Source: Pseudoxanthomonas sp. z9 (lineage in GTDB: Bacteria; Pseudomonadota; Gammaproteobacteria; Xanthomonadales; Xanthomonadaceae). From it: a stretch of 64,000 nt of DNA. The position numbers and the translations under genes are program-made. The stretch's first letter is position 1. Each line of letters begins with the position of its first letter. Location of the stretch: contig NZ_VFID01000007.1 of NCBI RefSeq assembly GCF_006542425.1, positions 248,001-312,000 on the forward strand, in the 5' to 3' direction. A model generated the notes under the pieces. The model was given only the letters and a program-made list of their open reading frames with translations, was not told the DNA's origin and ran no database searches. This document shows, piece by piece, positions 1-11,500 of this stretch.

Positions 1-1
1 G

Positions 2-202
2 CCCGGCGCGCACGCCTACACCGTGCATTCGGAAGCCAAGGACGTGCTCAACCTGGAAGTGGAGGCCGGCGAGACCTACTACGTGATCGGCGGCATCACC
101 ATGGGCTTCCTGGCGGGGCGGCCGAACCTGTCGCCGTCGGACCAGGCCGCGTTCGACGCCATGTCCGGCAAGCTCAAGCCGTCCAAGCCGTTGAAGAACT
201 GA
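2..202 (+). CDS. DUF2846-like protein, C-terminal part (5' end outside window)
   Basis: The open frame enters from the left edge and ends in TGA at 200-202, giving about 66 residues. It reads PGAHAYTVHSEAKDV, then LEVEAGETYYV and later GRPNLSPSD. The pattern of a PG..Y.V.SEA.. strand followed by an L.VEAGETYYV strand is that of DUF2846 proteins, usually small secreted or lipid-anchored proteins of unknown function with a peptidase-associated-like beta-sandwich. The signal peptide that would settle its location lies outside the window. The tail is Lys/Pro rich. Family assignment is by motif only. Confidence 0.6.
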   Translation, partial: PGAHAYTVHSEAKDVLNLEVEAGETYYVIGGITMGFLAGRPNLSPSDQAAFDAMSGKLKPSKPLKN

Positions 203-332
203 GTTTCATCCACCGGCGCACGCGGAAGCTGGACCCGCGTGCGCCGCAGGCCGAGCGCAATGCCTCCACCGAACCGGGAAGCCTGCCGTTCGCGCAGGAC
301 CACACATGGCCCGGATGCGCCACCACCTCCCT

Positions 333-355
333 TGTAGGAGCGACGTAAGTCGCGA
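333..355 (+). repeat. Solitary REP half-element (GTAGGAGCGACG type)
   Basis: TGTAGGAGCGACGTAAGTCG followed by CGA. The core GCGAC-GTAA-GTCGC is a short palindrome. The same sequence, or its GTGGGAGC variant, recurs at 3757, 3816, 33965, 34016, 34505, 47201-47510 and 51538, so it is a dispersed REP family of this genome. The rest of the 203-462 gap holds only this element and a hairpin at 421-443. Confidence 0.85.
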
Positions 356-420
356 CGGCGACCCAGTTGCGTGTGGCCATTGCACGCGTGGTTGAAATGA
401 CGCGGCGTGATTCTGGCCGG

Positions 421-443
421 CCATCGTCGAGCAGCGACGATGG
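421..443 (-). terminator. Hairpin downstream of the 175-aa secreted protein gene
   Basis: CCATCGTCG at 421-429 pairs perfectly with CGACGATGG at 435-443 around a five-base loop, with extra GC pairs outside. It lies about 20 bp past the stop of the minus-strand gene ending at 463. There is no clear T-run, so it may be a weak terminator or an RNA-stabilising stem. Confidence 0.35.
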
Positions 444-462
444 CGCCGGGCAGGTCCCCGCC

Positions 463-990
463 CTAGGGACACTTGCCCTCGACCTTCATTTCAGCAGCGA
501 ACAGCGGAATCTTCGCCTGCGCGATCTTGCCGGCGGCGATGTCCTGCTTGGCGTCTTCCAGATAGATGCGGGCCTGGCCCTGGCCATCCTTGTCCGGCGT
601 GCTGACCGCCACCGGCTTGCGCCACACGCGCACGATCGCCTGCTGCGAGGCGCAGGCGGCGCTCGGAATGCGGATCACGTCGTTGAGCAGCCAGCCCGAT
701 GCCGCGTCCGGCTTGGCCTTGGCCGCGTCCAGCAGGCGCGCGCGCGGCTGGCACTGCGCGCTGGTGCGGACCACGCTGAAACGGTAGGGCTGCGCCGCAT
801 CACCGGTGAACATGCCCTCGAAACGGGCGCACGCCTCCGGAATCTGGCGGATGGTATGGACCGCGCCCACCGCCTGCGCGGTGGCGGCGCCGGGCCGCTT
901 GATCTCCGGCTGCGGTTCGGCCGCAAACGCCGGCAGGACAACGGCGGCGGCCAGGGTGGCGGTCAGGACGAGGGGGGAAATCGGACGCAT
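463..990 (-). CDS. Conserved secreted protein of unknown function (175 aa)
   Basis: Starts at ATG 988-990 with a GAGG Shine-Dalgarno nine bases upstream; an upstream in-frame extension lacks a ribosome site and would bury the signal peptide. Residues 1-24 are a classical Sec signal ending in LPAFAAEP. The mature part holds four cysteines (EACARF, SAQCQP, SAACAS, EGKCP) suited to two disulfides, and ends at EGKCP. No enzyme motif is visible. It stands alone, divergent from the pyrophosphatase gene, so periplasmic location is the only safe inference. Confidence 0.7.
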   Translation of the reverse strand: MRPISPLVLTATLAAAVVLPAFAAEPQPEIKRPGAATAQAVGAVHTIRQIPEACARFEGMFTGDAAQPYRFSVVRTSAQCQPRARLLDAAKAKPDAASGWLLNDVIRIPSAACASQQAIVRVWRKPVAVSTPDKDGQGQARIYLEDAKQDIAAGKIAQAKIPLFAAEMKVEGKCP

Positions 991-1244
991 CGGACAACCT
1001 CGGGAACACGACCGCGCAAGGCTGGCACGGACTGCCTGAACCCCGCCTCGTGGTTGGCGAGCGGGGCGGGCTCGGGTCATACTCGGGGCGCTCCAGGGAT
1101 TGTCTGAACACGTCGGTATCCGCGCGGCCCCTCGCCGCAGTGGCTGTATCCCGTTCGACAGGCTCCATCGGGATCACCGCCCCACCCGGATTTTCGACCG
1201 GTCACGCACTCGCCGGACGTCATCCATCTACCTTGGGAGGGGTC

Positions 1245-3680
<2,436 letters not shown>

Positions 3681-3710
3681 CGCGCTTCCGCATTCGACGG
3701 CGCGATGAAA

Positions 3711-3740
3711 CAGGGCGGCCAATGGCCGCCCTGTCTGTTG
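3711..3740 (+). terminator. Rho-independent terminator of hppA
   Basis: A ten-base-pair stem, CAGGGCGGCC pairing with GGCCGCCCTG around AAT (3711-3733), followed by TCTGTTGT, 30 bp past the hppA stop codon. Confidence 0.75.
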
Positions 3741-3756
3741 TGAATACCCCATCTTG

Positions 3757-3838
3757 TGGGAGCGACGTAAGTCGCGATGCGCCGATCTTCGACGGATGCG
3801 GTCCCGTAAGAACCTCGCGACTTACGTCGCTCCCACAG
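3757..3838. repeat. Head-to-head REP pair (BIME-like)
   Basis: GTGGGAGCGACGTAAGTCGC at 3757-3779 and its exact inverse complement at 3816-3838, separated by 36 bp of unrelated sequence. Together they can form a long cruciform between the convergent hppA and lipoprotein genes. Confidence 0.9.
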
Positions 3839-3847
3839 GTCAGGGAC

Positions 3848-4444
3848 TCACTGGGTCGGCTGCAGCGCCACCACGCGCACGTTGAAGGAGTTGCAGGCCT
3901 TGTCCACGCAGATGCCGTTGAGCCAGGCCTCGCCGTTGCCGAACATCACGCCCTTGTAATTGACGAACAGGTCCGAGTAGCGCTGGCGGACGATGGTCTC
4001 GGCCATCGCGGGCGTGACGATGCGGCCGTACTGGGCGATGAACTCCGGCGCATTCCTGAGGGTCGCGGCCTTGCCGTCGACGGTGGTCTTGAACGGGAAG
4101 TCGATCATCGCCGCCACGGTGGCGGCATCTTTCTGCGCGACCGCCTGCTGGAACGCCAGGATCGCGGTTTCATAGCGCGCGGCATCGCCCAGCATCTGGC
4201 CGATGCGCTGGTTGACCTCGGTGTGATCGTCCACTTCGCCAGCCGCGGCGGGCGTCGGCGCGGCCGCGCCGCCGTGGGTCTGCGCGATCGGATCGGGCGT
4301 GGAAGATGCCGATGCATCCGCCGCGGGAGCCGCGGCTTCGGCCGGCGTGGCGGCGGGTGCGGGAGCCGCGGCAGGTTGCGGCTCCGCGGCGGGTTTGCAG
4401 GCGGCCAGCAACATCATCGCGGCCAAGGGAATCCATGCTTTCAT
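3848..4444 (-). CDS. Putative lipoprotein with Ala/Pro-rich linker (198 aa)
   Basis: ATG at 4442-4444 with GGAGG seven bases upstream. Residues 1-15 form a lipoprotein signal ending in LLAAC. An Ala/Pro-rich linker of some 55 residues follows, as expected for a domain held away from the membrane. The folded part (about 75-198) begins with EVNQRIGQMLGDAARYETAILAF and ends with a GEAWLNGICVDKACNSFNVRV strand carrying two cysteines. The middle, MIDFPFKTTVDGKAAT, recalls NTF2/SnoaL-type folds, but this is only an impression. Function unknown. It converges on hppA across the REP pair. Confidence 0.75.
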   Translation of the reverse strand: MKAWIPLAAMMLLAACKPAAEPQPAAAPAPAATPAEAAAPAADASASSTPDPIAQTHGGAAAPTPAAAGEVDDHTEVNQRIGQMLGDAARYETAILAFQQAVAQKDAATVAAMIDFPFKTTVDGKAATLRNAPEFIAQYGRIVTPAMAETIVRQRYSDLFVNYKGVMFGNGEAWLNGICVDKACNSFNVRVVALQPTQ

Positions 4445-4526
4445 CGTTCGCCTCCGGCAAAGGCGCGCGCGTCGCGCCACGGCCGGCATGTTAGCCGTTC
4501 CATGGCGACGACGCGTCGAAGCGCGC

Positions 4527-5579
4527 TTACTCCACCACTTCGGCGAGCACGCGGCGGCCGGTCGCGATTTCCGCGGCCTCTTCCGCCTCTGTTTCGCGAC
4601 GCGCCGATTCGGCCAGCGCGCTCGCGCAGGCCTCGGCCTGTTGCTTCAGGTACACCGGGCAATGTTCCATCATGTAGTCCATGTCGAACTTCAGCCGCTC
4701 GACCAGGAAGTCGACGAACGCGCGCACCTTCGGCGACATCATCCGGCCGCGCGGGAACACCGCGTTGAACTCGAATTCCGGTCCGGTCCAGCCGGCCAGC
4801 ACGCGCTGCACATAGCCTTGTTCCAGATAGGGCCTGACCATCACGTCCGCCGCCACCATCAGGCCCTCGCCACACAGCAACGCGCCCTTCAGCGCGGCCG
4901 GATCGTTGGCGATCAGTATTGGATTGATCGCGAAGTCCTTGTCCTGGTTGCCGTCGTTGAGGGTCCAGCAGAAGCTGCCGCCGCCACGCCGGTGCTTGGG
5001 CATCGCCAGCGCGCGATGGTGCTGGAGATCGTCCGGACCCAGCGGTTCGCCGTAGCGGGCCAGGTAGCTCTTGCTCGCGTAGACCTGGGTGCGCAGCACG
5101 CCCAGCCGCCGCGCGACCAGGTTGGAATCGGGCAGGTTGCCCAGGCGCAGGGCGACGTCGATCTCGCCGCCGATCAGATCCAGCGGTTCGTTGCTCAGCA
5201 GCATCTCCACCCGGATCTCCGGGTACTGCGCGTGGAATTCGCCCAGCAGCGGGGCAATCTTGTCGATGCCGATCGAGTACGGCGTGGTGAAGCGCAGCCA
5301 GCCGCGCGGACCGCCCTGCAACTGGTTGACCGCGCTTTCGGCCTCGCTCAGTTCACGCGCGATGCGCTGGCAGTGTTCGTAGTAGATGTTGCCCGCTTCG
5401 GTGAGGCCCAGCTTGCGGGTGGTCCGGTGCAGCAACTGCGCGCCCAGGCGCGTTTCCAGCTCCTGTACCTTGCGGCTGACCGTGGTCTTGGGCAGGCCGA
5501 GCGTCTTGGCGGCGGCGATGAAACTGCCCTGTTCGACCACCTTGACGAAGATCAGCGTGTCGTTGAGATCGTGGCTCAT
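4527..5579 (-). CDS. LysR-type regulator of the adjacent efflux operon (SmeRv-like)
   Basis: 350 aa, transcribed away from the SmeVWX-type operon. Residues 1-65 are a LysR helix-turn-helix (FVKVVEQGSFIAAAKTLGLPKTTVSRKVQELETRLGAQLLHRTTR); about 90-300 is the periplasmic-binding-like effector domain. The C-terminus is about 40 residues longer than usual and Ala/Glu rich. In Stenotrophomonas maltophilia a LysR protein, SmeRv, lies divergent to smeU1VWU2X and controls it; the same gene order here supports that role, though the effector is not visible. The start is at ATG 5577-5579 with GGAG upstream. Confidence 0.9.
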   Translation of the reverse strand: MSHDLNDTLIFVKVVEQGSFIAAAKTLGLPKTTVSRKVQELETRLGAQLLHRTTRKLGLTEAGNIYYEHCQRIARELSEAESAVNQLQGGPRGWLRFTTPYSIGIDKIAPLLGEFHAQYPEIRVEMLLSNEPLDLIGGEIDVALRLGNLPDSNLVARRLGVLRTQVYASKSYLARYGEPLGPDDLQHHRALAMPKHRRGGGSFCWTLNDGNQDKDFAINPILIANDPAALKGALLCGEGLMVAADVMVRPYLEQGYVQRVLAGWTGPEFEFNAVFPRGRMMSPKVRAFVDFLVERLKFDMDYMMEHCPVYLKQQAEACASALAESARRETEAEEAAEIATGRRVLAEVVE

Positions 5580-5626
5580 GGGGGAGACTCCGGGGAGGCG
5601 GACCCGGATTGGACCGCCAGCGGGAT

Positions 5627-5653
5627 GATTATTCCCCTAAATCCGGACTAATC
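5627..5653. promoter_or_regulatory. Candidate LysR binding site between smeRv-like and efflux genes
   Basis: GATTAT at 5627-5632 and CTAATC at 5648-5653 form an imperfect inverted repeat with internal CCCC and GG steps, in the 118-bp divergent gap 48 bp upstream of the LysR start. The TAAT half-sites fit the AT-rich dyads LysR proteins use. The site is inferred from position and symmetry only. Confidence 0.4.
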
Positions 5654-5697
5654 AAGTCCCCATTGAAGGCATAAGGTAGCCGCCTGTTCCGCTGGCG

Positions 5698-5937
5698 ATG
5701 ACCTCCCCCATGTCGCTTTCCCTGCCCAACCGCCTTCCCCTGGCCCTCCGCCGCCTGTCCGAAACACCGGTCATGCGGTCGTTTGCGCTGGCCCATCGCG
5801 CGCCTGGCGTGGAGATCCGCCTGCGCCCGCGCCGCGCGGCGGAAACGGTGGAGGCAGGTCAAGGCAGCGCCCCCTCGGCGAGTGCCCCCTGGCTGTTTCC
5901 CGTGATTGTCCCGAATGCGGGAGTAAACATCCCATGA
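5698..5937 (+). CDS. Small leader ORF of the efflux operon (79 aa, hypothetical)
   Basis: 79 residues starting MTSPMSLSLPNRLP, Arg/Pro rich, with no recognisable domain. Third codon positions are strongly G/C biased as in the real genes around it, and its TGA overlaps the ATG of the next frame (ATGA at 5934-5937). No good Shine-Dalgarno is seen before 5698; the second Met at 5710 is as likely a start. It could be a real small protein or a translated leader that couples ribosomes into the operon. Confidence 0.4.
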   Translation: MTSPMSLSLPNRLPLALRRLSETPVMRSFALAHRAPGVEIRLRPRRAAETVEAGQGSAPSASAPWLFPVIVPNAGVNIP

Positions 5938-6419
5938 GTGGGATACTTGCCTCATCTTTTTCCAGCCAGCCTGCATCGCCGGCCCTGCCGCTGCGCCTGA
6001 ACCTGGCCGCGACCGTGCGTGCCGCTTCCGCACCGCAGGATCGTGCAATCACGCCGCAGGATCCGGATATCGCTTTCCCGTCCGCCCGTCCCACACTTTC
6101 TCCCACGTCGGAACCCTCCCCCGCCGACGCGGTGAAAGCCACCGCCCCGGACAACGCCGCCGCCTCCCTCCCCCAAGCGCCTGGCGGCGTGTCCGGCCTG
6201 CTGGCCCGGTGGTGGCGCCGTTGGTCACGGGGACAGTCCGCCGACACGTCGACCGAACCGTCGCGTGCGCGTCTGTCCCCGCGGCCGCCGGTGGCGGGTT
6301 TCCGGGAATTCACCGTGCCGCGCCGGATGCAGTCGGGCGCCGCGACCGTACTGCGCGCCCGCGCGTTCGGCCAGCGTGCGCTGCTGACCGGCGCGGGCGC
6401 GCGTCGGAGCCGGCCATGA
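5934..6419 (+). CDS. Pro/Ala/Ser-rich hypothetical protein (161 aa) preceding smeU1-like gene
   Basis: Begins at the ATGA overlap 5934 and ends in a second ATGA overlap (6416-6419) with the dehydrogenase gene, so it looks translationally coupled on both sides. The product is low in complexity (runs rich in Pro, Ala, Ser) with a short basic-aromatic patch, GLLARWWRRWSRGQ, near residue 90. Codon third positions are GC rich. No family is recognised. A single ORF of this size is not part of the described smeU1VWU2X operon, so this is either a lineage-specific addition or a non-functional insertion. Confidence 0.45.
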   Translation: MSGILASSFSSQPASPALPLRLNLAATVRAASAPQDRAITPQDPDIAFPSARPTLSPTSEPSPADAVKATAPDNAAASLPQAPGGVSGLLARWWRRWSRGQSADTSTEPSRARLSPRPPVAGFREFTVPRRMQSGAATVLRARAFGQRALLTGAGARRSRP

Positions 6420-7192
6420 AAGGCACCGCCGCACATCCGCAGGCGCTGGTGCTGGGCGCCTCCGGCACGGTCGGCGCCGGCGTGGTCGGCGCCCTGCTGG
6501 AAGTCGGCAGCCCGGTGCTCGCGGTCGGACGCGAAGGTCCGCGCATGCAGGCGCTGGCCGATTGCTTCACCGACGAGCCCGGCCTGGAGTTCATGCACAG
6601 CGGCTGCATCTTCAGCGATGACGATGCGGCGCGGCTGGCCCGGGACATTCGCGCGCGTGGCCGGCCGCTGCGCGCGGTGTTCGCCAGCCTGACCAGCCCG
6701 CTCGAGTCCGGGCGCCTGCTGGACAAGCCCGCCGACGTGCTTCGCCACAAGCTGGAAATGGACGTCATCCCGCACCTGGCCGCGGCCCGGCACCTGCTGC
6801 CGCTGCTGGCCGAGTCGGGTGGCACCACGCACTACATCCTGGTCGGCGGCCCGTTTGCCGAACGCGGATGGTCCGGTTACGGACATGCTTCGGTGACCGG
6901 CGCCACCATGCGGATGATGGCGCAGGTGCTGCATGAGGAAGCGCATGCACTGGGCGTGCGCGTGCAGCTGCTGTCGGTGGACAAGCCGATCTGCACGCCG
7001 GCCAATGCCGGCAACGCCTGTGCCGAATGGCCCAACGCGCTGGCGGTAGGACGCAATGCGGTGTCGTTGCTGAGCCGTCACGGCAAGCCGCTCCCAATCG
7101 TCTCCTATTCGAAGGAGTTGGCGGCGGCACCGACCCGCACGCTGTTCTCCGATTTTCCCGCTTCCCGCTGGGGCGATGCCGCCCCCGCTTGA
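6416..7192 (+). CDS. Short-chain dehydrogenase-like protein of the efflux operon (SmeU1-like)
   Basis: 258 aa. The N-terminal LVLGASGTVGAGVVG (about residues 10-24) is the NAD(P)-binding glycine motif of short-chain dehydrogenases. The region that should carry the catalytic Tyr-x-x-x-Lys reads SGYGHASVTG, with Ser where Lys is expected, so classical SDR catalysis is doubtful. Position as first enzyme of an RND operon, before the adaptor gene, matches SmeU1 of Stenotrophomonas. It starts in an ATGA overlap with the preceding ORF. Possible roles are redox handling of a pump substrate or inducer; none is shown by the sequence. Confidence 0.7.
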   Translation: MKGTAAHPQALVLGASGTVGAGVVGALLEVGSPVLAVGREGPRMQALADCFTDEPGLEFMHSGCIFSDDDAARLARDIRARGRPLRAVFASLTSPLESGRLLDKPADVLRHKLEMDVIPHLAAARHLLPLLAESGGTTHYILVGGPFAERGWSGYGHASVTGATMRMMAQVLHEEAHALGVRVQLLSVDKPICTPANAGNACAEWPNALAVGRNAVSLLSRHGKPLPIVSYSKELAAAPTRTLFSDFPASRWGDAAPA

Positions 7193-7259
7193 CCTCAACT
7201 TAAGTTCAGGTCTTAGGCTTCACGCCCGTTGTTCCTCCCCCACCCACCACGAGACTTCC

Positions 7260-8480
7260 ATGAACAAGTACATCGACATCGCTCCGCGTACGCGACGATT
7301 CCTTGCCCTGGGCGCGGCCAGCGTGCTGTCGCTGGCCGTCCTGGCCGGCTGCAGCGGCGGCCAGGCCAGCGAAACCGGCGCCCCGCCGCCGCCTTCGGTC
7401 AGCGTCGCCCCGGTGCTGATCAAGCCGGTCAGCCAGTGGGACGAATTCAGCGGCCGCATCGAGGCCATCGAGAACGTTGAACTGCGTCCGCGCGTGTCCG
7501 GCTACATCGATCGCGTCAACTACACCGAAGGCCAGGAAGTGAAGAAGGGCGAAGTCCTCTTCACCATCGATGCGCGCAGTTACCGCGCCGAACTGGCGCG
7601 CGCGCAGGCCGAACTGGCGCGTGCCCGCACCCAGGCCGAACTGGGCCGCAGCGAGGCCGAGCGCGCGCGCAAGCTGTCCGAGCTGCAGGCCATCTCCACC
7701 GAGGAGTACGAGCAGCGCCGTTCCGCCGCCGCCCAGGCGCAGGCGAACGTCGCCGCCGCCCAGGCCGCGGTGGACACGGCTCGCCTCAACCTGGAGTGGA
7801 CCCAGGTGCGCGCGCCGATCGACGGTCGCGCCGGGCGCGCGCTGGTGACCGCCGGCAACCTGGTCACCGCCGGCGACAGCGCCAGCGTGCTGACCACGCT
7901 GGTGTCGCTGGACAAGGTGCACGTGCACTTCGATGCCGACGAGCGCGCGTTCCTGCGCTACGCCGAGATGGCACGCAAGGGCGAGCGCCCGAGCGAACGC
8001 GACGGCAAGGTGCCGGTGCAGGTCGCGCTGGCCGACGATCAGGGCTTCCCCTACAGCGGCACCGTCGACTTCCTCGACAACCAGGTCGATCGCAGCACCG
8101 GCACCATTCGCGCCCGCGCGGTGCTGGACAACAAGGATCGCCTGTTCACGCCGGGGCTGTACGCCCGCGTGCGCCTGCTGGGCAGCGGCGAGTTCAAGGC
8201 CGCGCTGGTCGACGACAAGGCCGTGCTCACCGATCAGGACCGCCGCTACGTCTACGTGGTCGACAAGGAAGGCAAGGCGCAGCGCCGCGACGTCAAGCTG
8301 GGCCGGATGGTGCAGGGCCTGCGCATCGTCGAACAGGGCCTGGTCGCCGGCGACCGCGTGATCATCAGCGGCGTGCAGAAGGTGTTCTTCCCGGGCATGC
8401 CGGTCAACGCCAAGGTGGTCGCCATGGATGCCAAGCCGGAAGACAAGGCTCCCGCGCCCGACGCCGTCGCCATGAAGTAA
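7260..8480 (+). CDS. smeV: RND efflux periplasmic adaptor lipoprotein (SmeV/MexE-like)
   Basis: 406 aa membrane fusion protein linking the inner-membrane pump to the outer-membrane channel. Signal peptide with lipobox LAGC, acylated Cys31. The lipoyl half-motif GRIEAIENVELRPRVSGYIDRV is at about 60-85, followed by TEGQEVKKGEVLFTID, an alpha-helical hairpin rich in Ala/Glu/Arg (about 105-165), the second lipoyl half LEWTQVRAPIDGRAG, then the beta-barrel and membrane-proximal domains. ATG 7260 is preceded by a GAGAC stretch. Upstream lies the SmeU1-like gene (67 bp), downstream the pump gene (116 bp) with a GC hairpin in between. Confidence 0.93.
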   Translation: MNKYIDIAPRTRRFLALGAASVLSLAVLAGCSGGQASETGAPPPPSVSVAPVLIKPVSQWDEFSGRIEAIENVELRPRVSGYIDRVNYTEGQEVKKGEVLFTIDARSYRAELARAQAELARARTQAELGRSEAERARKLSELQAISTEEYEQRRSAAAQAQANVAAAQAAVDTARLNLEWTQVRAPIDGRAGRALVTAGNLVTAGDSASVLTTLVSLDKVHVHFDADERAFLRYAEMARKGERPSERDGKVPVQVALADDQGFPYSGTVDFLDNQVDRSTGTIRARAVLDNKDRLFTPGLYARVRLLGSGEFKAALVDDKAVLTDQDRRYVYVVDKEGKAQRRDVKLGRMVQGLRIVEQGLVAGDRVIISGVQKVFFPGMPVNAKVVAMDAKPEDKAPAPDAVAMK

Positions 8481-8535
8481 GCCCCGCCACGCCCGCCGGA
8501 GGCGGGCCAGGCAACACCTGAGCCGTCCCTCCCCA

Positions 8536-8556
8536 CCTCCCCCACGTCGGGGGAGG
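8536..8556 (+). promoter_or_regulatory. Intra-operon hairpin between smeV and smeW
   Basis: CCTCCCCC (8536-8543) pairs with GGGGGAGG (8549-8556) around ACGTC. There is no T-run, so it is more likely an mRNA-stabilising or attenuating stem, or a small dispersed repeat, than a terminator. Confidence 0.4.
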
Positions 8557-8596
8557 GGCGAGTCCTCTGCTTTCCCATTTTCCAGGAAATCCACCC

Positions 8597-11500
8597 ATGG
8601 ACTTCTCAAAGTTCTTCATCGACCGGCCGATCTTCGCCGCGGTGTTGTCGATCGTGATCTTCGCCGCCGGCCTGATCTCGATCCCGATGCTGCCGATCGG
8701 CGAATACCCCGAAGTGGTGCCGCCCTCGGTGGTCGTGCGCACGGTCTATCCCGGCGCCAACCCCAAGGTCATCGCCGAAACCGTCGCCACCCCGCTGGAA
8801 GAAGCCATCAACGGCGTCGAGGACATGATGTACATCAAGTCCGTCGCCGGTTCCGACGGCGTGCTGCAGCTGACCGTGACCTTCAAGCCGGGCACCGATC
8901 CGGACGAGGCCGCGGTGCGCGTGCAGAACCGCGTCGCCCAGGCGCAGGCGCGCCTGCCCGAGGACGTGCGCCGCCAGGGCGTGACCACGCAGAAGCAGTC
9001 ACCCGTGTTCCTGATGGTCGTCCATCTGGTCTCCAAGGACGGCAAGTACGACTCGCTGTACCTGCGCAACTACATGCGCCTGCACGTCAAGGACGAAATG
9101 GCGCGCATCACCGGTGTGGGCGATGCCCAGGCCTTCGGTGGCGGCGACTACGCGATGCGCATCTGGCTGGATCCGGACAAGGTCGCCGCGCGTGGCCTGA
9201 CCGCCAGCGACGTGCTGCGCTCGGTGCGCGAGCAGAACGTGCAGGTCTCGGCCGGCCAGCTCGGCGCCGAGCCGATGCCCAACGGCAGCGACTTCCTGCT
9301 GCCGATCAACGCCAAGGGCCGCCTGGAAAGCGCCGAGGAATTCGGCGACATCGTGCTCAAGAGCGGCAACGAGGGCGAAATCGTGCGCCTGTCGGACGTG
9401 GCCCGGATCGAGCTGGCCGCCGGCGACTACACCCTGCGCGCCCGCCTGAATGGCATGAACGCCGCCGCGCTGGGCATCTTCCAGGCGCCCGGCGCCAACG
9501 CGCTGGACATCCGCGACGCGGTCGTCGCCAAGATGGCGGAAATCCGCAAGAAGCTGCCGCCGGGCGTGGAAATCACCTCGGTGTACGACACCACGGTATT
9601 CGTGCGCGATTCGATCAAGTCGGTGATCACGACGCTGCTGGAAGCCACCCTGCTGGTGGTGCTGGTGGTGATCCTGTTCCTGCAGACCTGGCGCGCCTCG
9701 ATCATCCCGCTGCTGGCGGTGCCGGTGTCGGTGGTGGGTACCTTCGCGGTGCTGTATCTGCTGGGCTATTCCATCAACACCCTGACCCTGTTCGGACTGG
9801 TGCTGGCGATCGGCATCGTGGTCGACGACGCCATCGTGGTGGTGGAGAACGTCGAACGCCATATCGAGGAAGGCGCCACCCCGCTGGAAGCGGCGCACCT
9901 GGCGATGAAGGAAGTGTCCGGCCCGATCATCGCGATCGCGCTGGTGCTGTGCGCGGTGTTCGTGCCGATGGCGTTCCTGACCGGCGTGACCGGCCAGTTC
10001 TACAAGCAGTTCGCCGTCACCATCGCCATCTCCACGGTGATCTCCGCGATCAACTCGCTGACCCTGTCCCCGGCCCTGGCCGCCAAGCTGCTGAAGCCGC
10101 ACGGCGCCCCCAAGGACGCCCCGGCGCGCATCATCGATCGCCTGTTCGGTTGGCTGTTCCGTCCGTTCAACCGGTTCTTCAAGCGCAGCTCCGAGCGCTA
10201 TGAGGGCGCGGTCTCGCGCGCGCTGGGCCGTCGCGGCGCGGTGTTCGCGGTTTACGCGCTGCTGCTGCTGGGCGCGGGCGTGATGTTCAAGGCGGTGCCG
10301 GCGGGCTTCATCCCGCTGCAGGACAAGCTGTACATCATCGCCGGCGTGAAGATGCCGGAAGGCGCCTCGATCGAACGCACCGACGCGGTGCTGAAGAAGA
10401 TGGCCAAGATGGCGATGGAAGTGGAAGGCGTGCAGGACGAGATCGCGTTCCCCGGCCTGAACCCGTTGCAGTTCACCAATACCCCCAACAGCGGCGTGGT
10501 GTTCTTCAACCTCAAGCCGTTCGGCGAACGCAAGAACAGCGCCGAGCAGATCACCGCCGAGCTGAACCAGAAGTTCTCCACCATCCAGGAAGGCTTCACC
10601 TTCGCGCTGATGCCGCCGCCCATCCAGGGCCTGGGCAACGGTTCGGGCTGGTCGCTGTTCATCGAGGATCGCACCCGTCTGGGCTACGGCGAGCTGCAGA
10701 ACGCGGTGCAGGCATTCCAGGGCGCGGCGTCGCAGACGCCGGGCATGGGCTTCCCGATCAGCAGCTACCAGGCCAACGTGCCGCAGCTGGACGCCGAGGT
10801 CGATCGCGTCAAGGCCAAGGCCCAGGGCGTGCCGCTGACCGAGTTGTTCGACACCCTGCAGACCTACCTGGGTTCGGCCTACGTCAACGACTTCAACATG
10901 TTCGGCCGCACCTGGCAGGTCATCGCGCAGGCCGACGGCCAGTTCCGCGACAACGTCGAGGACATCGCCAACCTGCGCACCCGCAACGCCAACGGCGAGA
11001 TGGTGCCGGTCGGCAGCATGGTCAGCATCAAGCAGACCTACGGTCCGGATCCGGTGATCCGCTTCAACGGCTATCCGGCCGCCGACCTGCTGGGTGAAGC
11101 CGACCCGCGCGTGCTGTCGTCCGGCGAGGCGATGGCCAAGGTCACCGAACTGGCCGAAAAGGTCCTGCCGACCGGCATGGGCATCGACTGGAGCGACCTG
11201 AGCTACCAGCAGGCGACCCAGGGCAAGGCCGCGCTGGTGGTGTTCCCGCTGGCGGTGATGCTGGCCTTCCTGGTGCTGGCGGCGCTGTACGAAAGCTGGA
11301 CCCTGCCGCTGGCGGTGATCCTGATCGTGCCGATGACGCTGCTGTCGGCGCTGCTGGGCGTGTGGCTGACCAACGGCGACAACAACGTGTTCGTGCAGGT
11401 GGGCCTGGTGGTGCTGATGGGCCTGGCGTGCAAGAACGCGATCCTGATCGTCGAGTTCGCCCGTGAGCTGGAACTGCAGGGCAAGAGCATCGTCGAGTCG

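Noticed and set aside
3757..3838. REP pair read as a Rho-independent terminator
   Set aside because: The 36-bp separation and dispersed copies elsewhere fit a repeat; the true hppA terminator is the hairpin at 3711.
5771..7198. A 475-codon minus-strand frame overlapping the smeU1-like region
   Set aside because: It runs through the antisense of the SDR gene; Gly/Arg-rich, with no motif, while the plus-strand frames have ATGA coupling and SDR motifs.
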